Shown: positions 52,365-62,339, counted from the first letter of the stretch. The stretch: 64,000 bases of DNA from Fluviirhizobium alvei (GCF_030551875.1 NZ_JAUOZU010000007.1:124001-188000); one strand, 5' to 3'. Numbers and translations: made by a program. The notes: generated by a model not told the origin, from the sequence alone.

Positions 52365-53603
52365 TTGTTCAAATCCTTCTTCCCGAAGCCGAAGATGTTT
52401 TTTTCGAGCGCGGCAATCTGGTCCGGCATCTGTCTCGCGCTTTGGTACGGCTTCTGGCGCGATTTCGGCACGACATTTGGGATGGGACCGATAGAGGAAT
52501 TCCAGAAGCCCATTGGTCTCGGTTTCTTTGTAACCAACGATGCCTTGTGGTTCTACGGCTACTTTCTTGCTGTTACAGCCTTGTTCTGCGCTTTCTGGCA
52601 GGTCTTCGATCGGGAATGCCGATGGAAACGTTGGTCCGTCTGGGGAACGGCGTTCCTGCTGATCGTTACGAAATACTCGGTCGACGTATCGGTTTGCATC
52701 AACAACTGGCAACGACCGCTTTTCGACAAGATTCAGGAGGCTCTAACCAAACCGAATACAGTACCGGTCTGGGATTTTTACGAGCTCTTCATTATCTTTG
52801 CGCAGATCGCGATCGTGGCAGTTTTCATCTTTTCGATCTTTCGTTTCGTCCTCAGCCACTATCTGTTCAGATGGCGTCACGCCATGAACGATTACTACTC
52901 AGAACATTGGAAGAAACTGCGGAAGGTCGAAGGCGCAAGCCAGCGCATCCAAGAAGACACGATGAACTTTGCGAACATGACCGAGAATCTAGGGTCGAAT
53001 TTCGTTGAAGCTTTCATGACCTTGTTGGCATTCCTGCCGATCCTCCTGGAGCTAGAACGGTTTGTCAAAGAATTGCCAATCGTCGGCGCAATCCCGCACC
53101 CATTGGTCACCGCAGCAATATTCTGGTCGCTCTTCGGTACGATTCTGCTTTGGCTGACTGGCATCCGCTTGCCCGGTCTGGAGTTCAACAATCAAAAAGT
53201 CGAGGCTGCCTATAGAAAAGAGCTGGTTCATGGTGAAGACAACCATGAGCGAGCTCACGTCTCAACGGTGAATTCCCTTTTCGGCGATGTCAGGACCAAC
53301 TACTTCAAGCTCTATTTCAACTACCTGTATTTCAACGCAGTCCGACGCGTTTACATAAATGCGGACAACGTATTCTCATACATTCTCCTTGTCCCATCAC
53401 TCAGCGCCGGCGCTTTCAGCCTCGGTGTCTTTCAGCAAATCGGGACGGCATTCGGAAATGTGTCCGGGTCGTTCCAGTATCTCGTCAATTCCTGGGACGA
53501 TATCGTCAAACTGATATCGATCTACAAGCGATTGAAAACCTTCGAACTTGCAATTGAAGACATGCCATTGCCAGAAACTGAGGTGGAATCAATGGTGACG
53601 TAA
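52365..53603 (+). CDS. bacA: BacA/SbmA peptide transporter
   Basis: 412 residues. The start is TTG at 52365, giving the family N-terminus MFKSFFPKPKMFFSSAAIW; GGAG lies about ten bases upstream. Many stretches match SbmA, such as SHYLFRWRHAMNDYYSEHW, GASQRIQEDTMNFANMTENL, LPGLEFNNQKVEAAYRKELV and GVFQQIGTAFGNVSGSFQYL. Six to eight membrane helices are present and there is no ATP-binding domain. BacA imports proline-rich and cysteine-rich host peptides and is needed for legume symbiosis in Sinorhizobium. Monocistronic here. Confidence 0.93.
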   Translation: MFKSFFPKPKMFFSSAAIWSGICLALWYGFWRDFGTTFGMGPIEEFQKPIGLGFFVTNDALWFYGYFLAVTALFCAFWQVFDRECRWKRWSVWGTAFLLIVTKYSVDVSVCINNWQRPLFDKIQEALTKPNTVPVWDFYELFIIFAQIAIVAVFIFSIFRFVLSHYLFRWRHAMNDYYSEHWKKLRKVEGASQRIQEDTMNFANMTENLGSNFVEAFMTLLAFLPILLELERFVKELPIVGAIPHPLVTAAIFWSLFGTILLWLTGIRLPGLEFNNQKVEAAYRKELVHGEDNHERAHVSTVNSLFGDVRTNYFKLYFNYLYFNAVRRVYINADNVFSYILLVPSLSAGAFSLGVFQQIGTAFGNVSGSFQYLVNSWDDIVKLISIYKRLKTFELAIEDMPLPETEVESMVT

Positions 53604-53641
53604 GGTCGCCGAAGTCCGCCTTTGCGCAGCAACAACCGCTC

Positions 53642-54613
53642 CTAGAACGCCGAGCCGTCCGGCTTCTCCGCCTGCGTCATCGCCTCCGAATAGGTGACGC
53701 AGGCAACATCGGGCCGCACGCAGACATCGGCCACAAATTTCTCCAGCGCATCCCAATAGGCGCCGCCGTTCATTTCAACGAAATGAAAGCCTAGCTGCAG
53801 CGGGATGCGATTGCCGTGGTACTGTTCGTCGAACGCTTTCTCAAAGGCTGCAAGCGTGCGGGCGGAGAAGGTTTCCGCGCGGCCGGGTGCATTGAGCCCG
53901 CCGGAATGGCGGATGAAGAGATTATAGTCCATGCCGATGATCAGCCGGCCTTCGGGACCTTCGGCAATCCGCGGCAGGGCAAAACGGGTGATCCCGTCTT
54001 CGCGCGCGGGATATGCCGGCCCCTTGGAGACGGAACTGGCATCGTAACGGAAGCCATGCGCCTTGAGCGCCGGCAGAAGGTTCTTCCCGGTCGAGAGATA
54101 GGGCGCGCGAAAGCCCTTGATGTCATCGCGAACAAAGTCCTGCCATCCGTCCGGTTCGCGATCGCCGACGCCATTGGCTTTCCAGGCACCCGCTAATACC
54201 CGATCGAAGGCGTCAAACTCACTCGACCAGTCCGCCCTGCTCCAGTCCTTGCCATCGAAATGACCGCAGGCATGCGAGCCGATTTCATGGCCTTCGAGAT
54301 GCGCCTGCCAGAGGTTGCCGAGCCGCACCTGCACTTCATGCTCGCTCAGCGCCCAGCCGGTGGCCGAGCGTCCAGCCTTCTCATGCGGCGCCTGATACTG
54401 TTTGCGATCGGCGGGCTTCACCAGATAGGTGCAGGAGAGAAAATAGGTGAAGCGGGCGCCGGTTCGCGCGGCCATCGAGCGCGACCGGTCCCACAGCCGG
54501 TTGTCATGCGCCCCATCGAAGGAAATCAGCACAAGCTGCTTCGGTTTCGGCTCCGAAGAGGCAAAAGAAGGAAGAGCCGCCAGAAGGGCAGCGGCAACAA
54601 TTGAAAAACGCAT
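53642..54613 (-). CDS. Secreted polysaccharide deacetylase (NodB-like fold)
   Basis: 323 residues with a signal peptide (MRFSIVAAALLAALPSFASS). The metal and catalytic motifs LVLISFDGAHD, HEIGSHACGHF and FRAPYLS (carbohydrate esterase family 4) are present. It would remove acetyl groups from a polysaccharide, chitin oligomer or peptidoglycan outside the cytoplasm. The SxxxxH/HxxxH layout is as expected, though the polymer is not known. Convergent with bacA; 69 bases separate it from the small membrane protein gene upstream. Confidence 0.85.
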   Translation of the reverse strand: MRFSIVAAALLAALPSFASSEPKPKQLVLISFDGAHDNRLWDRSRSMAARTGARFTYFLSCTYLVKPADRKQYQAPHEKAGRSATGWALSEHEVQVRLGNLWQAHLEGHEIGSHACGHFDGKDWSRADWSSEFDAFDRVLAGAWKANGVGDREPDGWQDFVRDDIKGFRAPYLSTGKNLLPALKAHGFRYDASSVSKGPAYPAREDGITRFALPRIAEGPEGRLIIGMDYNLFIRHSGGLNAPGRAETFSARTLAAFEKAFDEQYHGNRIPLQLGFHFVEMNGGAYWDALEKFVADVCVRPDVACVTYSEAMTQAEKPDGSAF

Positions 54614-54682
54614 GACATCAATCCGCTTGCAAGATGGCTTTCACCTAATGGCGAAAATGCGGATTTTTGATGTTGGTCAGCT

Positions 54683-55057
54683 TCAAGGCGCGACCGAACT
54701 GATCCAATGACCGGCCTCGAAGCGTCCAACCTCGTTGCCCGCGAGGACCATGCGGACCTTGCCACCCTGTTTTTCGACAAGGCAGTAGGCGGCTTTCGCG
54801 ATCGGCTGGTATTCGGCCATCGCAATGGTACCGGCCCTGCGGTCGGTTTTGCTGAGATCGATCACCAGATCCTTGCCGTCCGTCCTGACGCTGAACAGGC
54901 CGAATGTGACCTTCGAATTCAGCATCAGCTTTTCGGATCGGCATTCCATGTCCTCAGGCCATACTTGCCGCACACGTTCGGTCAGCAGAAAGCCAATGCC
55001 GATGAGGATCAGCACCAGGACGCCGCCGATGACCGAAAGTTTCGCAATCGGTCCCAT
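54683..55057 (-). CDS. Small membrane-anchored protein of unknown function
   Basis: 124 residues from the ATG at 55057; a TTG at 55066 in the same frame overlaps the aglA stop. One N-terminal helix (IAKLSVIGGVLVLILIGIGF) precedes a small domain with MECRSEKLMLNSKVTFGLFS and KVRMVLAGNEVGRFEAGHWI. Cysteines at the start of the domain could be disulphide-bonded. No family recognised. It follows aglA immediately and may be cotranscribed with it. Confidence 0.6.
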   Translation of the reverse strand: MGPIAKLSVIGGVLVLILIGIGFLLTERVRQVWPEDMECRSEKLMLNSKVTFGLFSVRTDGKDLVIDLSKTDRRAGTIAMAEYQPIAKAAYCLVEKQGGKVRMVLAGNEVGRFEAGHWISSVAP

Positions 55058-55062
55058 GGAGA

Positions 55063-56718
55063 TCAATCGATGCCGACCACGAAGGCATCTAGGCCCTTGA
55101 GAACGACGGTCTTTCCATCGAATGCTGGACGATAGCCGGGCAGTTCGATGATCTGGCGCGCAACGAGCCCGGCGGGAAGCTGGAAGGACTGCTCCTCGCG
55201 GGTGAGATTGAAGACGAAGAGCAGCGCCTCGCCTTCAAGCCGGCGGGTGAAGACCAGGAGATCCTGATTGGTCGCGACAAAGGCGATATCGCCGGTCACC
55301 ATCGCCGGGTGCGCGCGGCGGAACGCCAGCATGCGACGGTAATGTTCGAGCACGGAACCCTCGACGCCCAGTTGCGCGTCAACGGCCAGCACCTGATGCT
55401 CGTAACGCACCGGCAGCCAGGGCCTGGCGTCGGAGAAGCCACCATTGGCAAGGGTGCTCTCCCACACCATCGGCGTGCGGCACCCGTCGCGGCCCTTGAA
55501 GGAGGGCCAGAAGCGGATGCCATAGGGATCGCGCAGCTCCTCGAAGGCAAGGTCGGCTTCCGGCAGCGCCAGTTCCTCGCCCTGATAGAGGCAGATCGAG
55601 CCGCGCAGGGAGGCGAGCACGGCGATTGCCAGCTTGGCAACCTCGGACCGGTCGTCGTCATCACGGCTGAATCGGCTGACATGGCGCATCACGTCATGGT
55701 TGGAGAAGGCCCAGCAGATCCAGCCGTCGGCCACCTCCGCCTCGACGGCCTGAACACAACGCCGGATATGGTCTGCGGTAAAATTCTCAGACAGGAGATC
55801 GAACGTGTAGCACATGTCCAGCTTGTCGCCGCCGGCCGTATAGGCCGCCACCGTCGACAGCGACCGTGCGCCATCGCCCACCTCGCCGACCGTTGCCCGG
55901 TCGCCATATTCGTCCAGAAGCGCACGAAACCGCCGGAGGAAATCGATATTCTCCGGCTGGGTCTTGTCATAGAGATGGTTCTGCATGCCGTAAGGATTGA
56001 CATCCGGCGCATCGGCGCTCGTCGCACCCTCGATCTTCACCAGCGGCGGGTTGTCGCGCAGCTGCCGGTCATGGAAATAGAAATTCACCGTATCGAGCCG
56101 GAATCCATCGACCCCGCGTTCGAGCCAGAAGCGCACCGTTTCGAGAAGCGCATCCTGAACCTCCGGATTGTGGAAGTTGAGATCCGGCTGCGAGGTCAGG
56201 AAATTGTGCATGTAATATTGTCGGCGGACACCATCCCACTCCCAGGCCGGCCCGCCGAAGATCGACAGCCAGTTGTTCGGCGCCGTGCCATCCGGCTTCG
56301 GCTCCGCCCAGACATACCAGTCCGCTTTCGGATTATCGCGGCTCGACCGGCTTTCCTTGAACCAGGGATGCTGATCGGACGTGTGCGAGATCACCTGGTC
56401 GATCATCACCTTCAGGCCGAGCAGGTGCGCTTCGGCCACCAGTCGGTCGAAATCGGCAAGGGTACCGAACATCGGATCGACCGCACAATAATCGGAAACA
56501 TCATAGCCCATATCGGCCATCGGCGATTTGAAGAAGGGCGAGAGCCAGATGGCATCAACCCCGAGCGAGGCGACATAGGGCAGCCGCCTGACGATGCCGG
56601 CAAGATCGCCGCTGCCGGTTCCGCGACTATCCTGAAAGGAGCGCGGATATATCTGGTAGATCACCGCCCCACGCCACCAGTCTGCACCGGCTTTCGAGGG
56701 GAAACTGGCCTTTGTCAT
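55063..56718 (-). CDS. aglA: Alpha-glucosidase, GH13
   Basis: 551 residues. Catalytic residues are D209 (GFRLDTVNF, nucleophile), E279 (TVGEVGD, acid/base) and D342 (FSNHD). The N-terminus WWRGAVIYQIYPRSFQDSRG and the rest match rhizobial AglA, which cleaves sucrose, trehalose and maltose analogues. In Sinorhizobium it belongs to aglEFGAK; here no AglEFGK transporter genes are present in the window. The ATG at 56718 has GGAG upstream. Confidence 0.88.
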   Translation of the reverse strand: MTKASFPSKAGADWWRGAVIYQIYPRSFQDSRGTGSGDLAGIVRRLPYVASLGVDAIWLSPFFKSPMADMGYDVSDYCAVDPMFGTLADFDRLVAEAHLLGLKVMIDQVISHTSDQHPWFKESRSSRDNPKADWYVWAEPKPDGTAPNNWLSIFGGPAWEWDGVRRQYYMHNFLTSQPDLNFHNPEVQDALLETVRFWLERGVDGFRLDTVNFYFHDRQLRDNPPLVKIEGATSADAPDVNPYGMQNHLYDKTQPENIDFLRRFRALLDEYGDRATVGEVGDGARSLSTVAAYTAGGDKLDMCYTFDLLSENFTADHIRRCVQAVEAEVADGWICWAFSNHDVMRHVSRFSRDDDDRSEVAKLAIAVLASLRGSICLYQGEELALPEADLAFEELRDPYGIRFWPSFKGRDGCRTPMVWESTLANGGFSDARPWLPVRYEHQVLAVDAQLGVEGSVLEHYRRMLAFRRAHPAMVTGDIAFVATNQDLLVFTRRLEGEALLFVFNLTREEQSFQLPAGLVARQIIELPGYRPAFDGKTVVLKGLDAFVVGID

Positions 56719-56912
56719 CGCATTCTCCAAGCCGGCAGGGGACACAATTCTGCTTTAGCGTTTGCAACCGATTCCGTAAACCGCACCTGGGTCAGCAAAG
56801 CGGTGCGCGGTTCTCAAACCAAGTGTCTCAGACCGACCGTCACACGTCTGTAACAGAGCCGTTGCAAAAGCCTGACAACCGCTCCGGCACGGAGCCATCG
56901 GACAGGCGCCCC

Positions 56913-57950
56913 ATGGCCAAGATCACCATCGTTACGGATGCATGGCATCCCCAGGTCAACGGCGTCGTCCGCTCGCTGGACAATACGATCGCCGAATTGA
57001 GAAGGCTCGGCCACGAAATCATGCTCGTGACGCCGGACAAGTTCCGCAATCTGCCGCTGCCATCCTATCCGGAAATCCGTATCGCCCTTGTGGGATACCG
57101 CACGGTGGCGCGCGCCATCGACGGGTTCCAGCCGTCCTTCGTCCATATCGCGACCGAAGGCCCCCTGGGTTTCTGGGCACGTCGCTGGTGCCTGAAGAAG
57201 AAGATGCCCTTCTCGACCAGCTACCATACCCGTTTCCCGGAATATGTGTCGGCCCGCCTGCCCATCCCGCAATCGCTGCTGTACCGGCTGGTGCGCCGTT
57301 TCCACAATGCCGGCAATGTCTGCATGGTCGCGACCGCAAGTCTCGAGCGGGAATTGACGGAAAAGGGTTTCCGCAATCTCCGCCGCTGGTCGCGTGGCAT
57401 TGATCAATCGCTGTTCTCGCCCAAGGCGCGCACCGAAAAGCCGTTCGGTCATGCGCGTCCGCTTTTCCTCTCGGTTGGACGTGTCGCGGTGGAGAAGAAC
57501 CTGCCGGCCTTTCTGGCACTCGATCTGCCCGGTACTAAGATGGTGGTTGGCGATGGTCCTGATCGCGAAAAGCTTGCCGCCGCCTTTCCGGACGTCGTCT
57601 TCGTCGGCGCCAAGTTCGGCGAGGAACTCGCCGACTACTATGCCGAAGCCGATGTGTTCGTCTTCCCGTCCAGAACCGATACGTTCGGCAATGTCATTCT
57701 CGAAGCGCTTGCTTCGGGCGCGCCCGTTGCCGCCTATCCGGTCACCGGTCCGGCCGATATTCTCGAAGGCCATGGCGAAGCCGGCGCCTTGAACGAGGAC
57801 CTGCGGGCGGCATGCCTTGAGGCTTTGACGAAAACATCCGAGGATGCGCGCCGCCACGGCACATCCTTCACCTGGGAAGCAGCAACGGCTCAGTTTCTCG
57901 GCAATGTCATGTATGCCAACGGCATGGCACCTAATACCAAGTGTCGATGA
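56913..57950 (+). CDS. GT4-family glycosyltransferase with MITE-altered C-terminus
   Basis: 345 residues. N-terminal acceptor domain (ITIVTDAWHPQVNGVVRSLD, FVHIATEGPLGFWARRW) and C-terminal GT-B domain (LFLSVGRVAVEKNL, VFVFPSRTDTFGNVILEALA) resemble GDP-mannose or UDP-sugar-dependent lipid glycosyltransferases of rhizobia and agrobacteria. The ATG at 56913 fits the family start. The MITE-like element at 57935 enters its last codons, so the tail NTKCR and stop derive from the element. Removing the element and one TAA would restore a frame that runs on with KTETPALQATELSA to a stop at 58247, overlapping the 3' end of the next gene. Confidence 0.85.
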   Translation: MAKITIVTDAWHPQVNGVVRSLDNTIAELRRLGHEIMLVTPDKFRNLPLPSYPEIRIALVGYRTVARAIDGFQPSFVHIATEGPLGFWARRWCLKKKMPFSTSYHTRFPEYVSARLPIPQSLLYRLVRRFHNAGNVCMVATASLERELTEKGFRNLRRWSRGIDQSLFSPKARTEKPFGHARPLFLSVGRVAVEKNLPAFLALDLPGTKMVVGDGPDREKLAAAFPDVVFVGAKFGEELADYYAEADVFVFPSRTDTFGNVILEALASGAPVAAYPVTGPADILEGHGEAGALNEDLRAACLEALTKTSEDARRHGTSFTWEAATAQFLGNVMYANGMAPNTKCR

Positions 57951-58201
57951 TAGAAACCGATTGCGTGGGACTGGACACCTTTATCCGACGAGGAGCAGAC
58001 CGGAGAGCGATGCAAAGGCATCGGTCGAGGATTGCGACAAAGTCGGGGAAGAATGTCCGGCCCATCCGGAGGACCGGTCGCTTTTGCCCTCCGGACGTCG
58101 TCGAAAATCCGCGCCGGACCTTTGGGTCCGTCTGTGGTTTTCTCCTCGCCGGATACCAAAATCGCTCCGGCGCAATCGGTTCCTATCATCGACGCTTGGT
58201 A
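57935..58201. mobile_element. MITE-like element, full-length 267 bp copy
   Basis: Ends are inverted repeats: TACCAAGTGTCGATGATAGA at 57935 and the reverse complement of TACCAAGCGTCGATGATAGG at 58182-58201, extending to about 32 bases with AACCGATTGCG. A TAA lies on each side (57932-57934 and 58202-58204). The inside has no reading frame for a transposase. Two deletion derivatives are at 10975 and 29934. The TNA target duplication is that of some IS5-family groups, so an IS5-type transposase elsewhere may move it. Confidence 0.82.
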
Positions 58202-58222
58202 TAAGACAGAAACCCCTGCCCT

Positions 58223-59485
58223 TCAGGCAACCGAATTGAGCGCCTGATCGAGATCGGCAATCAAATCGTCGACATGCTCCAGCCCGATCGATAGCCTGAA
58301 CGTGCCATCGCCAGCCCAGGCACGATAATCGTCCAGATCTTCCCCCGTCAGCCGGAAGGTCGAAGCAATCATCTCATCGGTATCGAGCAGCACGACGAGG
58401 CTGCGCTGATGGCCAAGCGAGAAGGCGTAATGCACGACCTTGAGATTGTTTGCCATGGCCATGGCGTGATCTTTCGCCCGTTCCTTGACCTGGAAGGAGA
58501 TCATGCCGCCGGAAATCTCCATCTGCCGTGCGGCAAGGTCGCGCTGCGGATGGCTTTCGAGACCGGGATAGATGACCCGCCCAACCTTCGGATGGGATTC
58601 GAGAAAGCGCGCGACCTTCAACGCGCTATCCGAAACCATCCGCATGCGGGGATAGAGCGTGTCGATGCCGCGCATGATCAGCCAGGCGCTGTGAGCGGAG
58701 AGTGCGGCACCGAAATAGACCCCGGTGCGCGCGCGAATGCGGGCGATCAGCGCCTTTGAGCCGCAGACGATACCGCCCAGCGCATCGCCATGACCATTCA
58801 TGAACTTGGTCAGCGAATGAATGACCAGATCGGCACCCAGCGATGCCGGCCGTGTCGCGACCGGCGTCGCGAAGGTCGAATCGACCGAAACGAGGATGGA
58901 GCGGGACCGGGCAAGCGCGCTGACGGCGGCTATATCGGTCAGACGCATCAGCGGATTGCAGGGGCTTTCGCAATGAATGAGCCGGGTATTGGGTCGGATC
59001 GCCTTTTCCACCGCATCGATGCGCGACATATTCACCACCGACACCTCGATCCCGTAATCGGGAAGGATGCTGCGCGTCAGTTCGGCGACACCGGCATAAC
59101 AGACATCCGAGACGATCAGATGATCGCCGGCCTTGAGAAAGGTGAAGAACACGCCGGCGGCCGCCGCCATGCCGGTTGCCGATGCCAGGGCCTCTTCGGT
59201 CTGTTCGAGGGCGGCAACGCGCTGTTCGAGTTGCCGAACAGTCGGGTTGGTCCAGCGCGCATAGAGATAGGGCAAATCAGCCAGATCATCGACCCCGGCG
59301 GCCGAGAAGGCCCCCTCGCCCGGAACCACGACATTGTTGACCGAGAAGGAGAGGTTGGGAGCGATCGAGCGCGTCAGCGGATCAATCACCAGCCCTGCAT
59401 CGACGGCCTGCGTTTCGGGGCGCCAACCGGCATTGCGGTTGGCGACAACGCCCGTCGATCCCTTGTCCGGTCCATCGCCGCTCAT
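58223..59485 (-). CDS. Cys/Met-metabolism PLP enzyme (cystathionine beta-lyase type)
   Basis: 420 residues. PLP lysine K227 in IHSLTKFMNGHGD, Y75 in YLYARWTNPT, and ATGMAAAAGVFFTFLKAGDH. The family cleaves or forms C-S bonds: cystathionine beta-lyase, gamma-synthase or methionine gamma-lyase. Which one cannot be fixed from sequence. Its stop lies 22 bases from the MITE-like element. It is upstream of, and in the same direction as, der. Confidence 0.87.
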   Translation of the reverse strand: MSGDGPDKGSTGVVANRNAGWRPETQAVDAGLVIDPLTRSIAPNLSFSVNNVVVPGEGAFSAAGVDDLADLPYLYARWTNPTVRQLEQRVAALEQTEEALASATGMAAAAGVFFTFLKAGDHLIVSDVCYAGVAELTRSILPDYGIEVSVVNMSRIDAVEKAIRPNTRLIHCESPCNPLMRLTDIAAVSALARSRSILVSVDSTFATPVATRPASLGADLVIHSLTKFMNGHGDALGGIVCGSKALIARIRARTGVYFGAALSAHSAWLIMRGIDTLYPRMRMVSDSALKVARFLESHPKVGRVIYPGLESHPQRDLAARQMEISGGMISFQVKERAKDHAMAMANNLKVVHYAFSLGHQRSLVVLLDTDEMIASTFRLTGEDLDDYRAWAGDGTFRLSIGLEHVDDLIADLDQALNSVA

Positions 59486-59529
59486 TGAAAACCTCTCACT
59501 TGGACAGAAGGCAGGTGTCGACCCCGAGA

Positions 59530-60960
59530 TCAGCGCTTCTTGCGCTTGTCGTCATAGGGATTGACGTTGCTGCGATAGGAGATCCGGATCGGCACGCCCA
59601 AAAGCCCGAAATCCTGCCGCAACCCGTTGATGAGATAGCGGGTGTAGCTTTCCGGTAGCGCTTCCGGCCGCGAACAATTGATGATGAAGCCCGGCGGGCG
59701 GGCCTTGATCTGCGTCATGTATTTGAGCTTGATCCGGCGACCCGAAACAGCTGGTGGCGGATGACCCTGGGTCTGGAACTCCAGCCAGCGATTGAGCTTG
59801 GCCGTCGAAACCCGCTTGTTCCAGATCTTGTCGGTCTCGATGACCGATTGCATCAGCCGGTCGAGCCCTTCACCGGTCTGGCCGGCCACGGTCACCGCAC
59901 GCACGCCACGGATCTGCGGCAACAGCCGTTCCGTCTTCTCGCGCAGATCGGCAAGCACCGCCTGGCGGTCCTCGATCAGGTCCCACTTGTTGAAGGCGAG
60001 CACGACGGCGCGACCTTCGCGGACGGCGAAATCGACGATATGCAGATCCTGCTTTTCGAACGGGATCGTCGCATCGAACACCACGATGACGATTTCGGCA
60101 AAGCGAACCGCGCGCAGCGCATCTGCCACCGAAAGCTTTTCCAGTTTTTCCGTCACGCGCGCCTTGCGCCGCATGCCGGCAGTGTCGAACATCTTGATCG
60201 TGCGGCCACGCCATTCCCATTCGACCGAAATCGAATCGCGGGTGATGCCCGCTTCCGGCCCGGTGAGCAGACGGTCCTCGCCGAGAAACCGGTTGATCAT
60301 CGTCGACTTGCCGGCATTCGGCCGTCCGATGACAGCAATCCTGAGCGGCTTGGTTTCGTCATAGAGCGGTTCGACCTCATCTTCCTCGCCTTCGACCAGA
60401 TCCTGGTCGATCGGCAGGTCGACATCGGTCTCTGCAACGTCATCGTCATCTTCGAACGCCCGCTCCTCGCCGATCGCAGCCACGATCGCATCGCGCAGAT
60501 CGATCATGCCCTGGCCATGTTCGGCAGAAATCGGGCAAGGCTCGCCAAGCCCGAGCGTATAGGCATCATAGAAGCCGGCATCGGAGCCGCGCGCTTCGGA
60601 TTTGTTGGCAACCAGAACCACCGGCTTGCCGCGACGACGCAGCATTTCCGCCAGCGTATTGTCGAGCGGCGTGAGACCGAGCTTGGCATCGACGACGAAC
60701 AATGTCAGATCGGCCTCATCGATGGCCGCTTCGGTCTGGGCGCGCATGCGGCCCTGAAGCGTTTCCTCGCCTGCCTCTTCGAGACCGGCCGTATCGATGA
60801 TCCGGAACCGGAGATCGATCAGCTTGGCCTCGCCGGGACGACGATCGCGGGTGACGCCGGGAAGATCGTCCACCAGCGCCAGCTTCTTGCCCACCAGTCG
60901 GTTGAACAAAGTCGATTTGCCAACATTCGGACGACCGACAATAGCCACGGTGAATGTCAT
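59530..60960 (-). CDS. der: Ribosome-assembly GTPase Der (EngA)
   Basis: 476 residues with two G domains: [13 protein letters not shown] and [13 protein letters not shown] (G1), [11 protein letters not shown] and [11 protein letters not shown] (G3), and NKSEA / NKWD (G4). The C-terminal KH-like domain ends [16 protein letters not shown]. It is needed for 50S subunit maturation. Its gene is followed by the YfgM-like gene upstream in the same direction, the usual bacterial pairing. Confidence 0.97.
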   Translation of the reverse strand: MTFTVAIVGRPNVGKSTLFNRLVGKKLALVDDLPGVTRDRRPGEAKLIDLRFRIIDTAGLEEAGEETLQGRMRAQTEAAIDEADLTLFVVDAKLGLTPLDNTLAEMLRRRGKPVVLVANKSEARGSDAGFYDAYTLGLGEPCPISAEHGQGMIDLRDAIVAAIGEERAFEDDDDVAETDVDLPIDQDLVEGEEDEVEPLYDETKPLRIAVIGRPNAGKSTMINRFLGEDRLLTGPEAGITRDSISVEWEWRGRTIKMFDTAGMRRKARVTEKLEKLSVADALRAVRFAEIVIVVFDATIPFEKQDLHIVDFAVREGRAVVLAFNKWDLIEDRQAVLADLREKTERLLPQIRGVRAVTVAGQTGEGLDRLMQSVIETDKIWNKRVSTAKLNRWLEFQTQGHPPPAVSGRRIKLKYMTQIKARPPGFIINCSRPEALPESYTRYLINGLRQDFGLLGVPIRISYRSNVNPYDDKRKKR

Positions 60961-60993
60961 TCTTCTCTCCGTATTATCGCCGGTTCACCAGGA

Positions 60994-61671
60994 TCACGAC
61001 AGCTTGCCGCTGGCCGTGATGAGATCCAGCATCGTGCGGGCACGGTTCATGACGCCGGACGGCGATGCCTGATCGTCAACGATCAGCTGGAACCAGTCGC
61101 GCGCCTTGGCATAATCGCCAGCCTTCCAGGCCGAAAGTCCAAGCGCTTCGCGCGCGCCGAACCGGTTGGCAGAGGACGGAACGGCAAGTTCTTCGACTTC
61201 GGCGGCAACCTGCTCGTAGGTGCCGGTATCGACGAGCAGCCAGGCAGCCCGCAGCCTGACAGCATTGCGAACCGCCTCGGGAATGGTGCCATCCTTGCCG
61301 ATCGCGGAAAAATCCGAGACGGCCGCAGCGACATCGCCCTTATCGGCCTTGAGGCTGGCAAGGCGAATGCGGGCGAGCAGCGGATAGGAGCCGAACCCGT
61401 CCTTGGACAGGGCTTCGAGCTGCTTCTGCGCTTCATCGAGATTGTTCTGGCCAGCGGCCTGCAGGGCTGACATGAACCGGTCGCCTGAGGCGGACTTCTG
61501 GGTGTTTTCCCACCATTGGTAGGCCACATTGCCGGCAACGCCCACAACGATCAGCACCGCAATGCCGATGATGACCGGCCCGAAGCGCTTCCAGACGGCT
61601 TTCATCTGTTCGGAACGCAGTTCTTCGTTCACCTCGCGGATGAAGCTGTCATCGTTATTCATCATTGTCAT
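60994..61671 (-). CDS. YfgM-like TPR membrane protein
   Basis: 225 residues. An N-terminal helix (FGPVIIGIAVLIVVGVAGNV, about 30-48) anchors a periplasmic TPR-like domain (AAGQNNLDEAQKQLEALSKD, DYAKARDWFQLIVDDQASPS). It resembles YfgM/ tetratricopeptide proteins that work with periplasmic chaperones or SecYEG. It is located 33 bases before der and likely shares its transcript. Detailed function is not established in rhizobia. Confidence 0.78.
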   Translation of the reverse strand: MTMMNNDDSFIREVNEELRSEQMKAVWKRFGPVIIGIAVLIVVGVAGNVAYQWWENTQKSASGDRFMSALQAAGQNNLDEAQKQLEALSKDGFGSYPLLARIRLASLKADKGDVAAAVSDFSAIGKDGTIPEAVRNAVRLRAAWLLVDTGTYEQVAAEVEELAVPSSANRFGAREALGLSAWKAGDYAKARDWFQLIVDDQASPSGVMNRARTMLDLITASGKLS

Positions 61672-61754
61672 GGCTCGTTCCGTCTTCCTGCGGCCTGTCG
61701 TTTAACCGCTTCTAACCGATTTTACCGCCCGTGTAAGGGGGCGGCTCAAGAAAC

Positions 61755-62339
61755 TCACATGACGAGCACTGGCACGCCGATGAGCCATTCATGCAAGCCC
61801 TTGAACATGGCGAGGTAGAAGGCAGCACCGATCACCAGCGCCGCAATGTCCCAGATCCAGGATTTGTAGACCGGCAACGCGATATCGCCCGAGGCAACGC
61901 GACGCTTGTAGGAGATCCGCAACACCACCGCCCAGGCCAGGAAAGCGGCAAACAGGATGACCTGCACGGTTTCACCATTGGCAAGCAGATGCGCAAATGC
62001 CCAGATCTTCACTGACAGCGTCACCGGAAATTTCGTGTAGGTCTTGATGTAGCCGGCCGGCATCAGCCCGGAGGCAAAGATGATCGCTGCAAACAGCATC
62101 AGCAGAAGTGTGATATGCGCGGTGAAAACCGGCGGCACATAGAGAATGTCGGTCTCCTGCCGCGCCTCGCCGAAGCCGTAGGCCAGCAGGGCAAGGAAAA
62201 CGATCGAGAGAATGCCGTGGACAGCCTGAAACACGGTCTTTCCGAAGCGCGCGATCAGGTTTTCCCGCAATCCGGGCGCCAGGACCCGCATGAGGTGAAG
62301 TCCGATGAAGAGGATAAGCCCCGCGACGAATAAAGCCAT
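61755..62339 (-). CDS. NnrU family membrane protein
   Basis: 194 residues, mostly membrane helices (LFVAGLILFIGLHLMRVLA, AVHGILSIVFLALLAYGFGE). NnrU domain, associated with nitric oxide or nitrite reduction in denitrifiers but also widespread elsewhere. No nir or nor genes occur in the window. The ATG at 62339 is used; a start at 62378 lacks support. Confidence 0.87.
   Translation of the reverse strand: MALFVAGLILFIGLHLMRVLAPGLRENLIARFGKTVFQAVHGILSIVFLALLAYGFGEARQETDILYVPPVFTAHITLLLMLFAAIIFASGLMPAGYIKTYTKFPVTLSVKIWAFAHLLANGETVQVILFAAFLAWAVVLRISYKRRVASGDIALPVYKSWIWDIAALVIGAAFYLAMFKGLHEWLIGVPVLVM

Noticed and set aside
57961-58160. Transposase inside the 267-bp element
   Set aside because: Frames are short and show no transposase motif; the element is non-autonomous.
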